9,465 nucleotides of DNA, taken from assembly GCA_964538875.1 (NCBI GenBank), contig CAZIHO010000121.1, forward strand, positions 1-9,465, written 5' to 3'. Position numbers and translations under genes: made by a program. This document shows, one piece after another, positions 1 to 6,257 of this stretch. Under the pieces are notes generated by a model. It saw nothing but the letters and a program-made list of their open reading frames with translations. It made no database searches and had not been told where the DNA came from. Source of the stretch: CAZIHO01 sp964538875 (GTDB taxonomy: Bacteria > Pseudomonadota > Gammaproteobacteria > Chromatiales > Chromatiaceae). Position 1 is the stretch's first letter; the number at the start of each line of letters is the position of its first letter.

Positions 1-108
1 CAAAAGCAACAGGGCGGCGGCGGTGGAGGCCAGAAGCAGCTGGGTGGTGGCGGTCAGAAACAGCAGGGCGGCGGCGGTGGAGGCCAAAAACAACATGGCG
101 GCGGCGGC
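1..108 (+). repeat. Tandem 54-bp coding repeat (two copies), each made of a 30-bp and a 24-bp subunit
   Basis: Copies at 1-54 and 55-108 agree at 43 of 54 positions. Inside each copy, a block encoding QKQ plus Q and six glycines (30 bases) is followed by one encoding QKQ plus L or H and four glycines (24 bases). The array probably begins before the window edge. The organisation points to duplication of an already composite unit. Such arrays can change length by slippage, so the copy number in the assembly may not be exact. Confidence 0.8.
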
Positions 109-132
109 CTTCAGGGCAAACCACCCCGTTGA
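1..132 (+). CDS. C-terminal end of a protein with a Gln/Lys/Gly-rich repeat tail (5' truncated)
   Basis: The frame is open from the first base and ends at a TGA (130-132), giving 43 residues. The tail is built of QKQ(Q/L/H) blocks followed by runs of four or six glycines, and it finishes with a short LQGKPPR end. Coding in this frame is supported by the repeat differences: the two 54-base copies differ at 11 bases, 10 of them in third codon positions and 9 of those synonymous. The opposite strand is also open here and reads as a hydrophobic Leu/Ala/Thr-rich stretch, but the same base differences would change amino acids there, so I prefer the + frame. Low-complexity Gly-rich tails occur on many exported or surface proteins. 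The body of the protein lies outside the window and its function cannot be told. Confidence 0.6.
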   Translation, partial: QKQQGGGGGGQKQLGGGGQKQQGGGGGGQKQHGGGGLQGKPPR

Positions 133-178
133 GCGCCGATCAGGCCCCAACGCTAGGCACCGGCTGGTAACCGGGTTA

Positions 179-205
179 GCCTAGGGGGCTGGAGCCTTGC
201 TAGGC
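179..205. repeat. Inverted repeat GCCTAG/CTAGGC upstream of the three-module exported protein
   Basis: GCCTAG at 179-184 is the perfect complement of CTAGGC at 200-205, and a small inner stem (GGC/GCC around a TGGA loop) lies between them. A further CTAGGC occurs at 153-158. The element lies 20 bases before the next start codon in a 93-base spacer with no recognisable promoter. It could be an operator or an RNA hairpin ending the upstream transcript. No T-run follows, so an intrinsic terminator is not supported. Confidence 0.35.
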
Positions 206-225
206 GCAATCAACGGGAACTCGTC

Positions 226-1179
226 ATGACAGGCCTGACCCATGTGACCCTGGTGGCCCTCTTGCTCTGGCCGGGCGTCCGGGCGCTCGGCCAGGAGGCG
301 CCGGTGGCGGTGCCCCAAGTATCCCGGGCCACCTTTGCCGGCACCCTAGGCCTCAAGGCCGGCCGGGAGCCGGCCAGCGACCTGTTTTATCTGCGGGATG
401 GGGACGGTGGCTTCTGGTTCCTCGGCGTGCGCGCCAACATGCCGCCCACCGCCACTTCGGCCCTAGAACAAGCAGTCCGGGAACAAATCCGCCTCGAAAT
501 CCGGGGTGAGGTGACCGTTCATCCGGATGGAACCCGGATCCTAGCCACCCAACGGCCGTTCGAATACCGGATTCTGGACAGCAAACCCAAGGGCACCCCG
601 GAGTACAGCGAGGTGCAAGCCGAACCGAGGGGCTGGCCGGGCCGGCAACTGGGACCCACCCCGGACCAAAACCGTTACGGCCTGCTGGATGACTCCGGCC
701 GGGTCTGGTTCCTGGGCCTGGGCGAGCGCCTGCCGAAACCCTTCGTGGACGCCCTAGACGAGGCCATCGGCACCGGTACACCCATGCGCGTGGCGGGCTG
801 GTTCCTCGCGTTCCAGGACCAGACACGGGCTTTGAATCCTGAAAAACCTTTCGATTACCGGCCGGCGGCTTCGCCCCAGGGCGCCTCCGGAGGCGGAGCG
901 CGCCTGCAATCCGCCCTCATCCAGGGAGTGCCGCGCCTCCATGGGGGCAAGACGGCGGGCCAGGATATCTTCCTGATCCTGGACCAGGACCAGGTGCCTT
1001 GGTTCTTGGGCAAACGGAGCCAATTGCCCGGCGCCTTATTGGCGGCCCTGGAAACCGCTACCAAGGACCGGCGCCTGATGCGCCTGTCCGGACAAGTGAT
1101 GCTGTTCGAGGACGGCCAGCGGGTGCTCAGCTTGGGCCACCCCTATGAGTTTGGCGATGGGGGCCAGGCCGGGCCTTGA
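226..1179 (+). CDS. Predicted exported protein with three repeated WFLG modules, function unknown
   Basis: The product has 317 residues. Residues 1-22 look like a Sec signal peptide (hydrophobic TLVALLLW core, likely cleavage near ALG/QE), so a periplasmic or secreted location is expected. The mature part holds three diverged copies of one module, with WFLG at 64-67, 161-164 and 259-262, a spacing of 97 and 98 residues. Each copy reads: an aromatic or aliphatic strand, Asp/Gly turn, WFLG, a helix-like stretch, a strand with R(I/V/L)xG, an acidic turn, Arg-(I/A/V)-L, then a P(F/Y)(E/D)(Y/F) end. This order of strands and one helix is reminiscent of an OB fold, but that is inference. No catalytic motif or cysteine was seen. 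The start at 226 is supported by GGGAA six bases upstream and by the signal peptide. I do not recognise the family. It follows the Gly-rich-tail gene by 93 bases and may share its transcript. Confidence 0.8.
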   Translation: MTGLTHVTLVALLLWPGVRALGQEAPVAVPQVSRATFAGTLGLKAGREPASDLFYLRDGDGGFWFLGVRANMPPTATSALEQAVREQIRLEIRGEVTVHPDGTRILATQRPFEYRILDSKPKGTPEYSEVQAEPRGWPGRQLGPTPDQNRYGLLDDSGRVWFLGLGERLPKPFVDALDEAIGTGTPMRVAGWFLAFQDQTRALNPEKPFDYRPAASPQGASGGGARLQSALIQGVPRLHGGKTAGQDIFLILDQDQVPWFLGKRSQLPGALLAALETATKDRRLMRLSGQVMLFEDGQRVLSLGHPYEFGDGGQAGP

Positions 1180-1197
1180 GCCTGCGCTAGACCCCCC

Positions 1198-1228
1198 GGC
1201 GGCTGACTATTCGATCAGTCACGCCGCC
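1198..1228. terminator. Strong hairpin after the exported-protein gene; possible terminator or operator
   Basis: The left arm 1198-1208 (GGCGGCTGACT) pairs with 1217-1228 (AGTCACGCCGCC), with one bulged base and an eight-base loop. It begins 18 bases after the stop codon of the exported-protein gene, a typical terminator position. No T-run follows, so a classical intrinsic terminator is not complete. Its inner part, TGACT-N8-AGTCA, shares the TGAC/GTCA ends of the two palindromes further down, so it may instead be part of the control region of the efflux operon. Confidence 0.45.
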
Positions 1229-1264
1229 TCCTAGGTGCTTCCGTCCAGCGTTCCGCCCGTTCCG

Positions 1265-1293
1265 TTGACAACTGACCCAGGGTCACCTAATCT
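1265..1293 (+). promoter_or_regulatory. Predicted sigma70 promoter of the tetR-efflux operon
   Basis: A perfect -35 box TTGACA (1265-1270) is followed after 17 bases by TAATCT (1288-1293), which keeps the conserved first TA and last T of the -10 box. Transcription would begin near 1300, giving a short leader before the tetR start at 1321. It is the only good promoter I could find upstream of the three efflux genes. An additional promoter in the 57 bases between the repressor and adaptor genes is not evident. Confidence 0.65.
1273..1285. promoter_or_regulatory. Perfect palindromic operator candidate TGACCCaGGGTCA
   Basis: The 13-base sequence TGACCCAGGGTCA is a perfect palindrome around one central base. 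It sits entirely within the spacer between the -35 and -10 boxes, so a bound protein would block RNA polymerase. TetR-family repressors usually bind such palindromes next to their own gene, so the likely ligand is the product of the gene starting at 1321. Binding by that protein is inference. Confidence 0.65.
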
Positions 1294-1304
1294 GGAGGCC
1301 CAAT

Positions 1305-1317
1305 TGACCGGGAGTCA
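1305..1317. promoter_or_regulatory. Second, imperfect copy of the operator, overlapping the tetR ribosome-binding site
   Basis: TGACCGGGAGTCA matches the perfect palindrome at 10 of 13 positions and keeps the TGACC and GTCA ends. Its start is 32 bases after that of the first copy, about three helical turns, so two dimers could bind on the same face of the DNA. It includes the GGGAG (1310-1314) that serves as ribosome-binding site six bases before the tetR ATG. Selection for that site could itself explain part of the mismatch. Confidence 0.5.
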
Positions 1318-1320
1318 GTT

Positions 1321-1986
1321 ATGCAAAAACGGGCCGTGCAACCAGAAGATAAGGAGCTGAGACGCCAGGCGATCTTGCTCGCGGTCCGGGACCTATGGGT
1401 CGCCCATCCGGACCGGGTGCCGAGCGTGGCGGAAGTGGCGGCGGCGGCCGGGGTAGCCAAGGGCACCCTGTACCTGTATTTCAACAGCAAGGAAGAGCTG
1501 CTGCTGGCCCTGTTCGAACGCCTGCTGGATGCCTTTTTCGATGCCCTGGTGGCCCGGTGCCAGGCGGGCCCCACCGACCTCCCGGACCTGCTGGAACTGA
1601 CCCGCGCCCATTTGATCGATGCCCCCGGCTTTCTGCCCCTGGCGTCCCTGGTGCTGGGACTGGCGGAGCGCCAGTTGCCCCCGGCGGTGGTGGCGGACAG
1701 CAATATCCGCTCGGCGCGCCGCCTGGAACGGGCCGCGCTAGCCCTGTTGGAACACCTGCCCCTGGGCGGTCCCCACGCCGCCGCCGAACTGCTAAACGCC
1801 AGTTATGCCCTGATCCTGGGCCTCTGGCATTTGCGTCAGAAAACCCAGAATCTCCCGGAACTGCAACGGGAGCCGGCCCTGGCGGCGGTCACCGGCGACT
1901 ATTTCACCGTCCTGTCCCGGGCCCTGACCGCCCTCTGGCGGGGTTATATGGCCTCCCCCCAGCCGGCGTCCGCCGCCCGGCCCTGA
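1321..1986 (+). CDS. TetR/AcrR-family transcriptional repressor of the efflux operon
   Basis: The product has 221 residues, normal for TetR proteins. The N-terminal domain (about 10-60) contains the family helix-turn-helix: SVAEVAAAAGVAKGTLYLYF at 35-54, followed by NSKEELL. The remaining helical part is variable and should form the ligand pocket and dimer interface. The start at 1321 is backed by GGGAG at 1310-1314. It is the first gene of an operon with the adaptor (57 bases downstream) and the pump, in the same direction, an arrangement typical of efflux repressors that release DNA on binding a pump substrate. The two palindromes upstream suggest it represses its own promoter and hence all three genes. 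The inducing compound cannot be read from the sequence. Confidence 0.93.
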   Translation: MQKRAVQPEDKELRRQAILLAVRDLWVAHPDRVPSVAEVAAAAGVAKGTLYLYFNSKEELLLALFERLLDAFFDALVARCQAGPTDLPDLLELTRAHLIDAPGFLPLASLVLGLAERQLPPAVVADSNIRSARRLERAALALLEHLPLGGPHAAAELLNASYALILGLWHLRQKTQNLPELQREPALAAVTGDYFTVLSRALTALWRGYMASPQPASAARP

Positions 1987-2043
1987 CGGCGCGCCCCGGC
2001 TCCCCGACCCATGGCTCCACCCCCTCACCTGGAACTTACCACC

Positions 2044-3168
2044 ATGCAATGGCTTCGAGTCGCTTCCGTCCTGGTACTGGCGCTGGCTGGTTGCAAGGAA
2101 ACGGGGCCGCCACCGCCGGAGCCGGTGCGCCCAGTGAAGTGGGTGGAAATCCAGCCCCAGCTGGACCAGCGCCAGTTTGTGCTGCCCGGCGAGATCAAGG
2201 CCCGCTGGGAAGCGCCCCTGGCGTTCCGGGTGGGGGGCAAGCTGATCCGGCGCGGCGTAGAAGTGGGCCAGCGGGTGGCGGCCGGCGATGAACTGGCGGT
2301 GCTGGATGACCGGGACCTGGCGCTGGCGGTGAACGCCCAACAGGCGGCGCTGGAAGCGGCGGAGGCGGAAGTCCGCCTGGCGCGGAGTGACGAGGAGCGG
2401 ACCCGCCGCCTGTTCGAGCGCAACCAGTCGTCCGAAAGTGAACGGGACCGCACCTCCCGGGGCCGGGACGCGGCGGAAGCCAAGGTGCGCGCCGCCACCG
2501 CCCAACTGGCCACCAGTCGCCAGCAGGCCGGGTATGCCCATTTGCGGGCCGACCACCCGGGCATCGTCACCGCCGTGCTAGCCGAGGAAGGCCAGGTCGT
2601 GGCGGCCGGTCAAGCCATCTTCCGGGTCGCCCGCTGGGTAGGCGAGGATGGCCGCCAGGACGCCGAGCCGGAAGTGGCCCTGGCGATTCCCGAGGCGCGC
2701 CTGGAGGCGCTGGCGACCGCCCGTCTGGTCATCAGCCTCAACGCCCTGCCCGGCCGTACCTGGAGCGGCCGGGTGCGGGAAATCGCGCCGGTGGCAGACC
2801 CGGCTACCCGCACCTTCGCCGCCCGGATCAGCATCCTGGCTCCGGACCCGGCGCTGGCCCTGGGCATGAGCGCCCAGGTGCGGGTCGAAACCAACGGCGG
2901 TCAGGTGCTGTTGGTGCCCATCACCGCCCTGTCCTCCAAGACCGACCAACCCCAGGTGTGGCGCCTGGAGCCCCTGGAGCACCGGGTTCACCCGGTGGCC
3001 GTGACCCTGGGTCCAGTGCGGGGCGACTCGGTGGTGGTATTGACCGGGCTCAATGCGGGCGACCGGGTGGTGGTGGCCGGCGCCCACCTGCTGCGCGATG
3101 GCTTGCAGGTACGGCCCCTCGGCGAGGCAGCGCCCGCCAAGCCAGCGGCGCCCCCGGCCGGGAACTAA
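2044..3168 (+). CDS. RND efflux periplasmic adaptor (membrane-fusion) lipoprotein
   Basis: The product has 374 residues. I chose the ATG at 2044 over the in-frame ATG at 2011 because it gives a clean lipoprotein signal MQWLRVASVLVLALAGC, with a perfect LAGC lipobox and Cys17 as the lipidated residue. No strong ribosome-binding site precedes either start. Domains in order: first lipoyl half (about 57-91, with GGKLIRRGVEVGQRVAAGD), an Ala/Glu/Arg-rich coiled-coil hairpin (about 92-163), second lipoyl half (about 164-197, with GIVTAVLAEEGQVVAAGQ), beta-barrel (about 208-284) and a membrane-proximal domain (about 285-358), then a Pro/Ala tail. This is the AcrA/MexA-type layout. The protein bridges the inner-membrane pump and an outer-membrane channel. 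Its stop codon lies in the ribosome-binding site of the pump gene, so the two are made together. Confidence 0.93.
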   Translation: MQWLRVASVLVLALAGCKETGPPPPEPVRPVKWVEIQPQLDQRQFVLPGEIKARWEAPLAFRVGGKLIRRGVEVGQRVAAGDELAVLDDRDLALAVNAQQAALEAAEAEVRLARSDEERTRRLFERNQSSESERDRTSRGRDAAEAKVRAATAQLATSRQQAGYAHLRADHPGIVTAVLAEEGQVVAAGQAIFRVARWVGEDGRQDAEPEVALAIPEARLEALATARLVISLNALPGRTWSGRVREIAPVADPATRTFAARISILAPDPALALGMSAQVRVETNGGQVLLVPITALSSKTDQPQVWRLEPLEHRVHPVAVTLGPVRGDSVVVLTGLNAGDRVVVAGAHLLRDGLQVRPLGEAAPAKPAAPPAGN

Positions 3169-3172
3169 GGAA
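3167..3172 (+). promoter_or_regulatory. Ribosome-binding site of the pump gene, overlapping the adaptor stop codon
   Basis: AAGGAA begins within the adaptor TAA stop (3166-3168) and lies six bases before the ATG at 3179. It fixes the pump start at 3179 rather than at ATG 3053, which is in frame but lies inside the adaptor gene and encodes a Trp/Pro/Arg-rich stretch unlike RND N termini. The overlap suggests translational coupling. Confidence 0.8.
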
Positions 3173-3178
3173 CCGAGC

Positions 3179-6100
3179 ATGGCTGACGCCGACCGTTTCA
3201 ATGTGTCCGCCCTGGTGTTGCGGCACCGGGGACTGGCCTGGTTCTTTCTGGCCCTGCTCGCCGTTGGCGGCGCCCAGGCCTATTTCCAGCTAGGCCAGCG
3301 GGAGGACCCGGACTTTGTGTTCCGGGCCATGGTGATCCGGACCTTCTGGCCCGGCGCCACCGCCGAAGAAGTGGACCGGCAGGTCACCGAGCGGCTAGTC
3401 AAGCGCATCGAGGAAACCCCCTGGTACCGGACCACCACCGCCTATTCCAAGCCCGGCGAGTCCCTCATCATCCTGGAGTTGCAAGATACGGCGCCGGGTC
3501 CCCAGGTGCCGGACCTCTGGTACCAGGTGCGCAAAAAGGTGGGGGATCTCAAGAGTGAACTGCCGGCAGAGGTGCAGGGCCCCTACTTCAACGATGAATT
3601 CGGCGACGTGTACGGCACCATCCTGGCGTTCCGGGGCCAGGACTTCAGCCTGGCGGAACTGCGGGACCTGGCGGAGCAGACGCGGCTGGCCCTGGTCAAG
3701 CTGGTGGACGTGGCTAAGGTAGAGCTGATCGGCGTCCAACCAGAGCGGGTCACGGTGGAGATTCCGGCCCAGAGCCTGGCCAGCCTGGGACTCAGCCCCC
3801 AGGGACTGGCAGCGGCCCTGCAGGGGGCTAACAGCCTGGTGTTCGCCGGCACCCTGGAAACGCCGGGCAACAGCCTGTCCCTGCGGGTCAGCGGTTCCAT
3901 CACCGACCTGGACGTCCTGCGGCAACAACCCCTGACCCTGCACGGCCGCACCCTGCGGCTGGGGGACATCGCCCAAATCAGCCGGGGCTACCTGGATCCC
4001 CCGGTCACTACCCTGCGCTACGGGGGCCAGCCGGCGGTGGGCGTCGCCATCGCCATGAAGAGCAACGGCGACGTACTGCGCCTCGGCCGGGAACAGCAGG
4101 CAGTCATCGACCGGATCCGGGCCGAATTGCCCCTGGGCATCGAGGTGGCCCAGGTGTCCAATCAACCAGCCATCGTGCGGGACTCGGTGGGAGAGTTCAT
4201 GATGTCCCTGCTGGAAGCGGTGGCCATCGTGCTGCTGGTGAGTTTCCTGTCCCTGGGCTGGCGGCCTGGCCTGGTGGTGGCGGTGACCATCCCCCTGGTA
4301 CTGGGCGGCACCTTCCTGCTGATGCGCTGGTTTGACATCGACCTGCACCGGATTTCCACCGGTGCCCTGATCGTGGCCCTGGGTCTGCTGGTGGACGACG
4401 CCATGATCGCGGTGGAAATGATGGCCCGTAAGCTCGAAGAAGGCTGGGACCGGCTGCGGGCGGCGGCCTTTGCCTACGAGTCCACCGCCTTTCCCATGCT
4501 CACCGGCACCCTGATTACCGCCGCCGGCTTCCTGCCCATCGCCACCGCCAAGTCCACCACCGGGGAATATACCTTCGCCCTGTTCGCCGTCACCAGCCTG
4601 GCGTTACTGGCGTCCTGGGGCGCGGCAGTGGTCATCACGCCCCTGCTGGGCGCCCTGATCCTCAAGCCCCATCACCCGGAAGGGGAAGTCCACGAACTTT
4701 ATGACACGCCCTTTTACCGCCGCTTCCGGCGCCTGGTGGAACTCTGCATCCATTACCGCAAGACAGTCCTGCTCATCACCCTGGGCCTATTCGCCGCCGG
4801 CGTGCTGGGCATGGGACTGACCGAGAAGCAGTTTTTCCCATCTTCCAATCGCACCGAACTGCTGGTGGACCTGTGGCTGGCGGAGGGTTCCGGCATCCAG
4901 GCCACCGGGCACCAGGTCGGGCGGCTGGAGGACATCCTGGGCCAGGATCCGGATGTGGCCACGTTCGTCACCTACCTGGGTAATGGCTCGCCGCGCTTTT
5001 TCTTGTCCCTGGACCAACAGTTGTTTCGGACCAATTTCTCCCAGACCGTGGTCCTGACCCGGGACCTAGCGGCCCGGGAACGGGTGGTGGCGCGCCTGCG
5101 GGACCGCTTGGAAAATGAATTTCCCGGCGTGCGCGGGCGGCTGATGCGCATTCCCCTGGGGCCGCCGGTCACCTACCCGGTGCAGTTCCGGGTCATCGGC
5201 CCGGATACCAGCCAAATCAAGCGCTATGCCGAGCAAGTGGCGGCGATCCTGCGGGACTCACCCCTGACCCGGGACATTCACCTGGACTGGGGGGACCGGG
5301 CGCCGGCGCTGCGCCTCATGGTGGACCAGGACAAGGCCGCCGCCCTGGGCCTGACCGAAACCCAGGTGCGCCAGACCCTATATGGCTTTCTGTCCGGGCT
5401 GCCTCTCACCACCTTCCGGGAGCGGGACCAACTGATCCCGGTGCTGCTGCGCGCCCCGGCCGGCGAACGGGAACGCATGGACGGCCTGGAACAACTGCCG
5501 GTCGGCCTGCCAGGCGGCGGCACCGTACCCCTGTCCCAGGTGGCGGACAACAGCCTCATCATGGAAGAGCCGATCCTCTGGCGCCGCAACCGGGAACCCA
5601 CCCTGACCGTGCGCGCCGACATCGTGGACGGCGTGCAGGCGCCGGATGTGGCCGCCAGCTTCTTTGGGCGCCTGGAGCAACTGAGCCAGGCTTGGCCCCC
5701 CGGTTACCGGATTGAAACCGGCGGCGCCTACGAGGAAAACCAAAAGGCGGAACGCTCCATCCAGGAGGGTTTCCCGGCGGTCATCGCCCTCATCGCGGCC
5801 CTGCTCATGCTGCAATTGCAGCGGCTGTCTGCCACCCTGATGGTCATGATTACCGCGCCCCTGGGGCTGACCGGCGTCGCCGCCGCCCTGCTGCTGTTCC
5901 AGCAGCCGTTCGGGTTCGTCGCCATGCTCGGCACCATCGCCCTATCCGGCATGATTATGCGCAACACCCTGATCCTGGTGGACCAAATCCGCCAAGAACA
6001 GGCAGAGGGCCAACCCCTGGCCATCGCCATCCGGGAAGCCACCGTGCGGCGCCTGCGCCCCATCGCCCTCACCGCCGCCGCCGCCATGCTGGCCATGATC

Positions 6101-6256
6101 CCCCTGACCCGTTCCATTCTGTGGGGACCCATGGCCTTTGCCATCATGGGCGGCTTGCTGGTGGCGACCCTGCTCACCCTGCTGTTCACTCCCGCTCTGT
6201 ACGCGGTCTGGTTTGGCGTCCGGGACAATCCCCCGCAACCGGGCGCCAGCGGATGA
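3179..6256 (+). CDS. RND-family (HAE1-type) multidrug efflux pump, inner-membrane permease
   Basis: The product has 1025 residues, normal for the AcrB/MexB superfamily. The N terminus (FNVSALVLRHRG), TM1 (about 19-38) and the first periplasmic loop with EDPDF and WPGATAEEV follow the family pattern. TM2 to TM6 start near 345 and include the proton-relay motif GLLVDDAM with Asp406 and Asp407, equivalent to AcrB Asp407/408. TM7 is near 530-548, followed by the second large periplasmic loop, and TM8 to TM12 run from about 867 to the end. The TM10 position of AcrB Lys940 appears to be Arg928 in GMIMRNTLILVDQ, a replacement I recall from a separate RND clade. With the lipoprotein adaptor it should form a proton-driven tripartite pump exporting hydrophobic or amphipathic compounds. 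No outer-membrane channel gene follows. Substrates cannot be predicted. Confidence 0.95.
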   Translation: MADADRFNVSALVLRHRGLAWFFLALLAVGGAQAYFQLGQREDPDFVFRAMVIRTFWPGATAEEVDRQVTERLVKRIEETPWYRTTTAYSKPGESLIILELQDTAPGPQVPDLWYQVRKKVGDLKSELPAEVQGPYFNDEFGDVYGTILAFRGQDFSLAELRDLAEQTRLALVKLVDVAKVELIGVQPERVTVEIPAQSLASLGLSPQGLAAALQGANSLVFAGTLETPGNSLSLRVSGSITDLDVLRQQPLTLHGRTLRLGDIAQISRGYLDPPVTTLRYGGQPAVGVAIAMKSNGDVLRLGREQQAVIDRIRAELPLGIEVAQVSNQPAIVRDSVGEFMMSLLEAVAIVLLVSFLSLGWRPGLVVAVTIPLVLGGTFLLMRWFDIDLHRISTGALIVALGLLVDDAMIAVEMMARKLEEGWDRLRAAAFAYESTAFPMLTGTLITAAGFLPIATAKSTTGEYTFALFAVTSLALLASWGAAVVITPLLGALILKPHHPEGEVHELYDTPFYRRFRRLVELCIHYRKTVLLITLGLFAAGVLGMGLTEKQFFPSSNRTELLVDLWLAEGSGIQATGHQVGRLEDILGQDPDVATFVTYLGNGSPRFFLSLDQQLFRTNFSQTVVLTRDLAARERVVARLRDRLENEFPGVRGRLMRIPLGPPVTYPVQFRVIGPDTSQIKRYAEQVAAILRDSPLTRDIHLDWGDRAPALRLMVDQDKAAALGLTETQVRQTLYGFLSGLPLTTFRERDQLIPVLLRAPAGERERMDGLEQLPVGLPGGGTVPLSQVADNSLIMEEPILWRRNREPTLTVRADIVDGVQAPDVAASFFGRLEQLSQAWPPGYRIETGGAYEENQKAERSIQEGFPAVIALIAALLMLQLQRLSATLMVMITAPLGLTGVAAALLLFQQPFGFVAMLGTIALSGMIMRNTLILVDQIRQEQAEGQPLAIAIREATVRRLRPIALTAAAAMLAMIPLTRSILWGPMAFAIMGGLLVATLLTLLFTPALYAVWFGVRDNPPQPGASG

Positions 6257-6257
6257 C

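Noticed and set aside
1395..2291. Long + strand frame of 298 codons overlapping tetR and the adaptor gene
   Set aside because: Its composition is dominated by Gly, Pro, Arg and Ala, the mark of an out-of-frame reading of GC-rich genes; the two real genes in this region have clear domain motifs.
3053..3178. In-frame 42-codon N-terminal extension of the RND pump from ATG 3053
   Set aside because: It overlaps the adaptor gene, encodes a Trp/Pro/Arg-rich stretch unlike RND proteins, and a good ribosome-binding site points to ATG 3179.
3395..4348. Minus-strand frame of 317 codons opposite the pump gene
   Set aside because: It is Gln/His/Gly-rich, typical of antisense to a GC-rich membrane protein gene, and the + strand carries unmistakable RND motifs.
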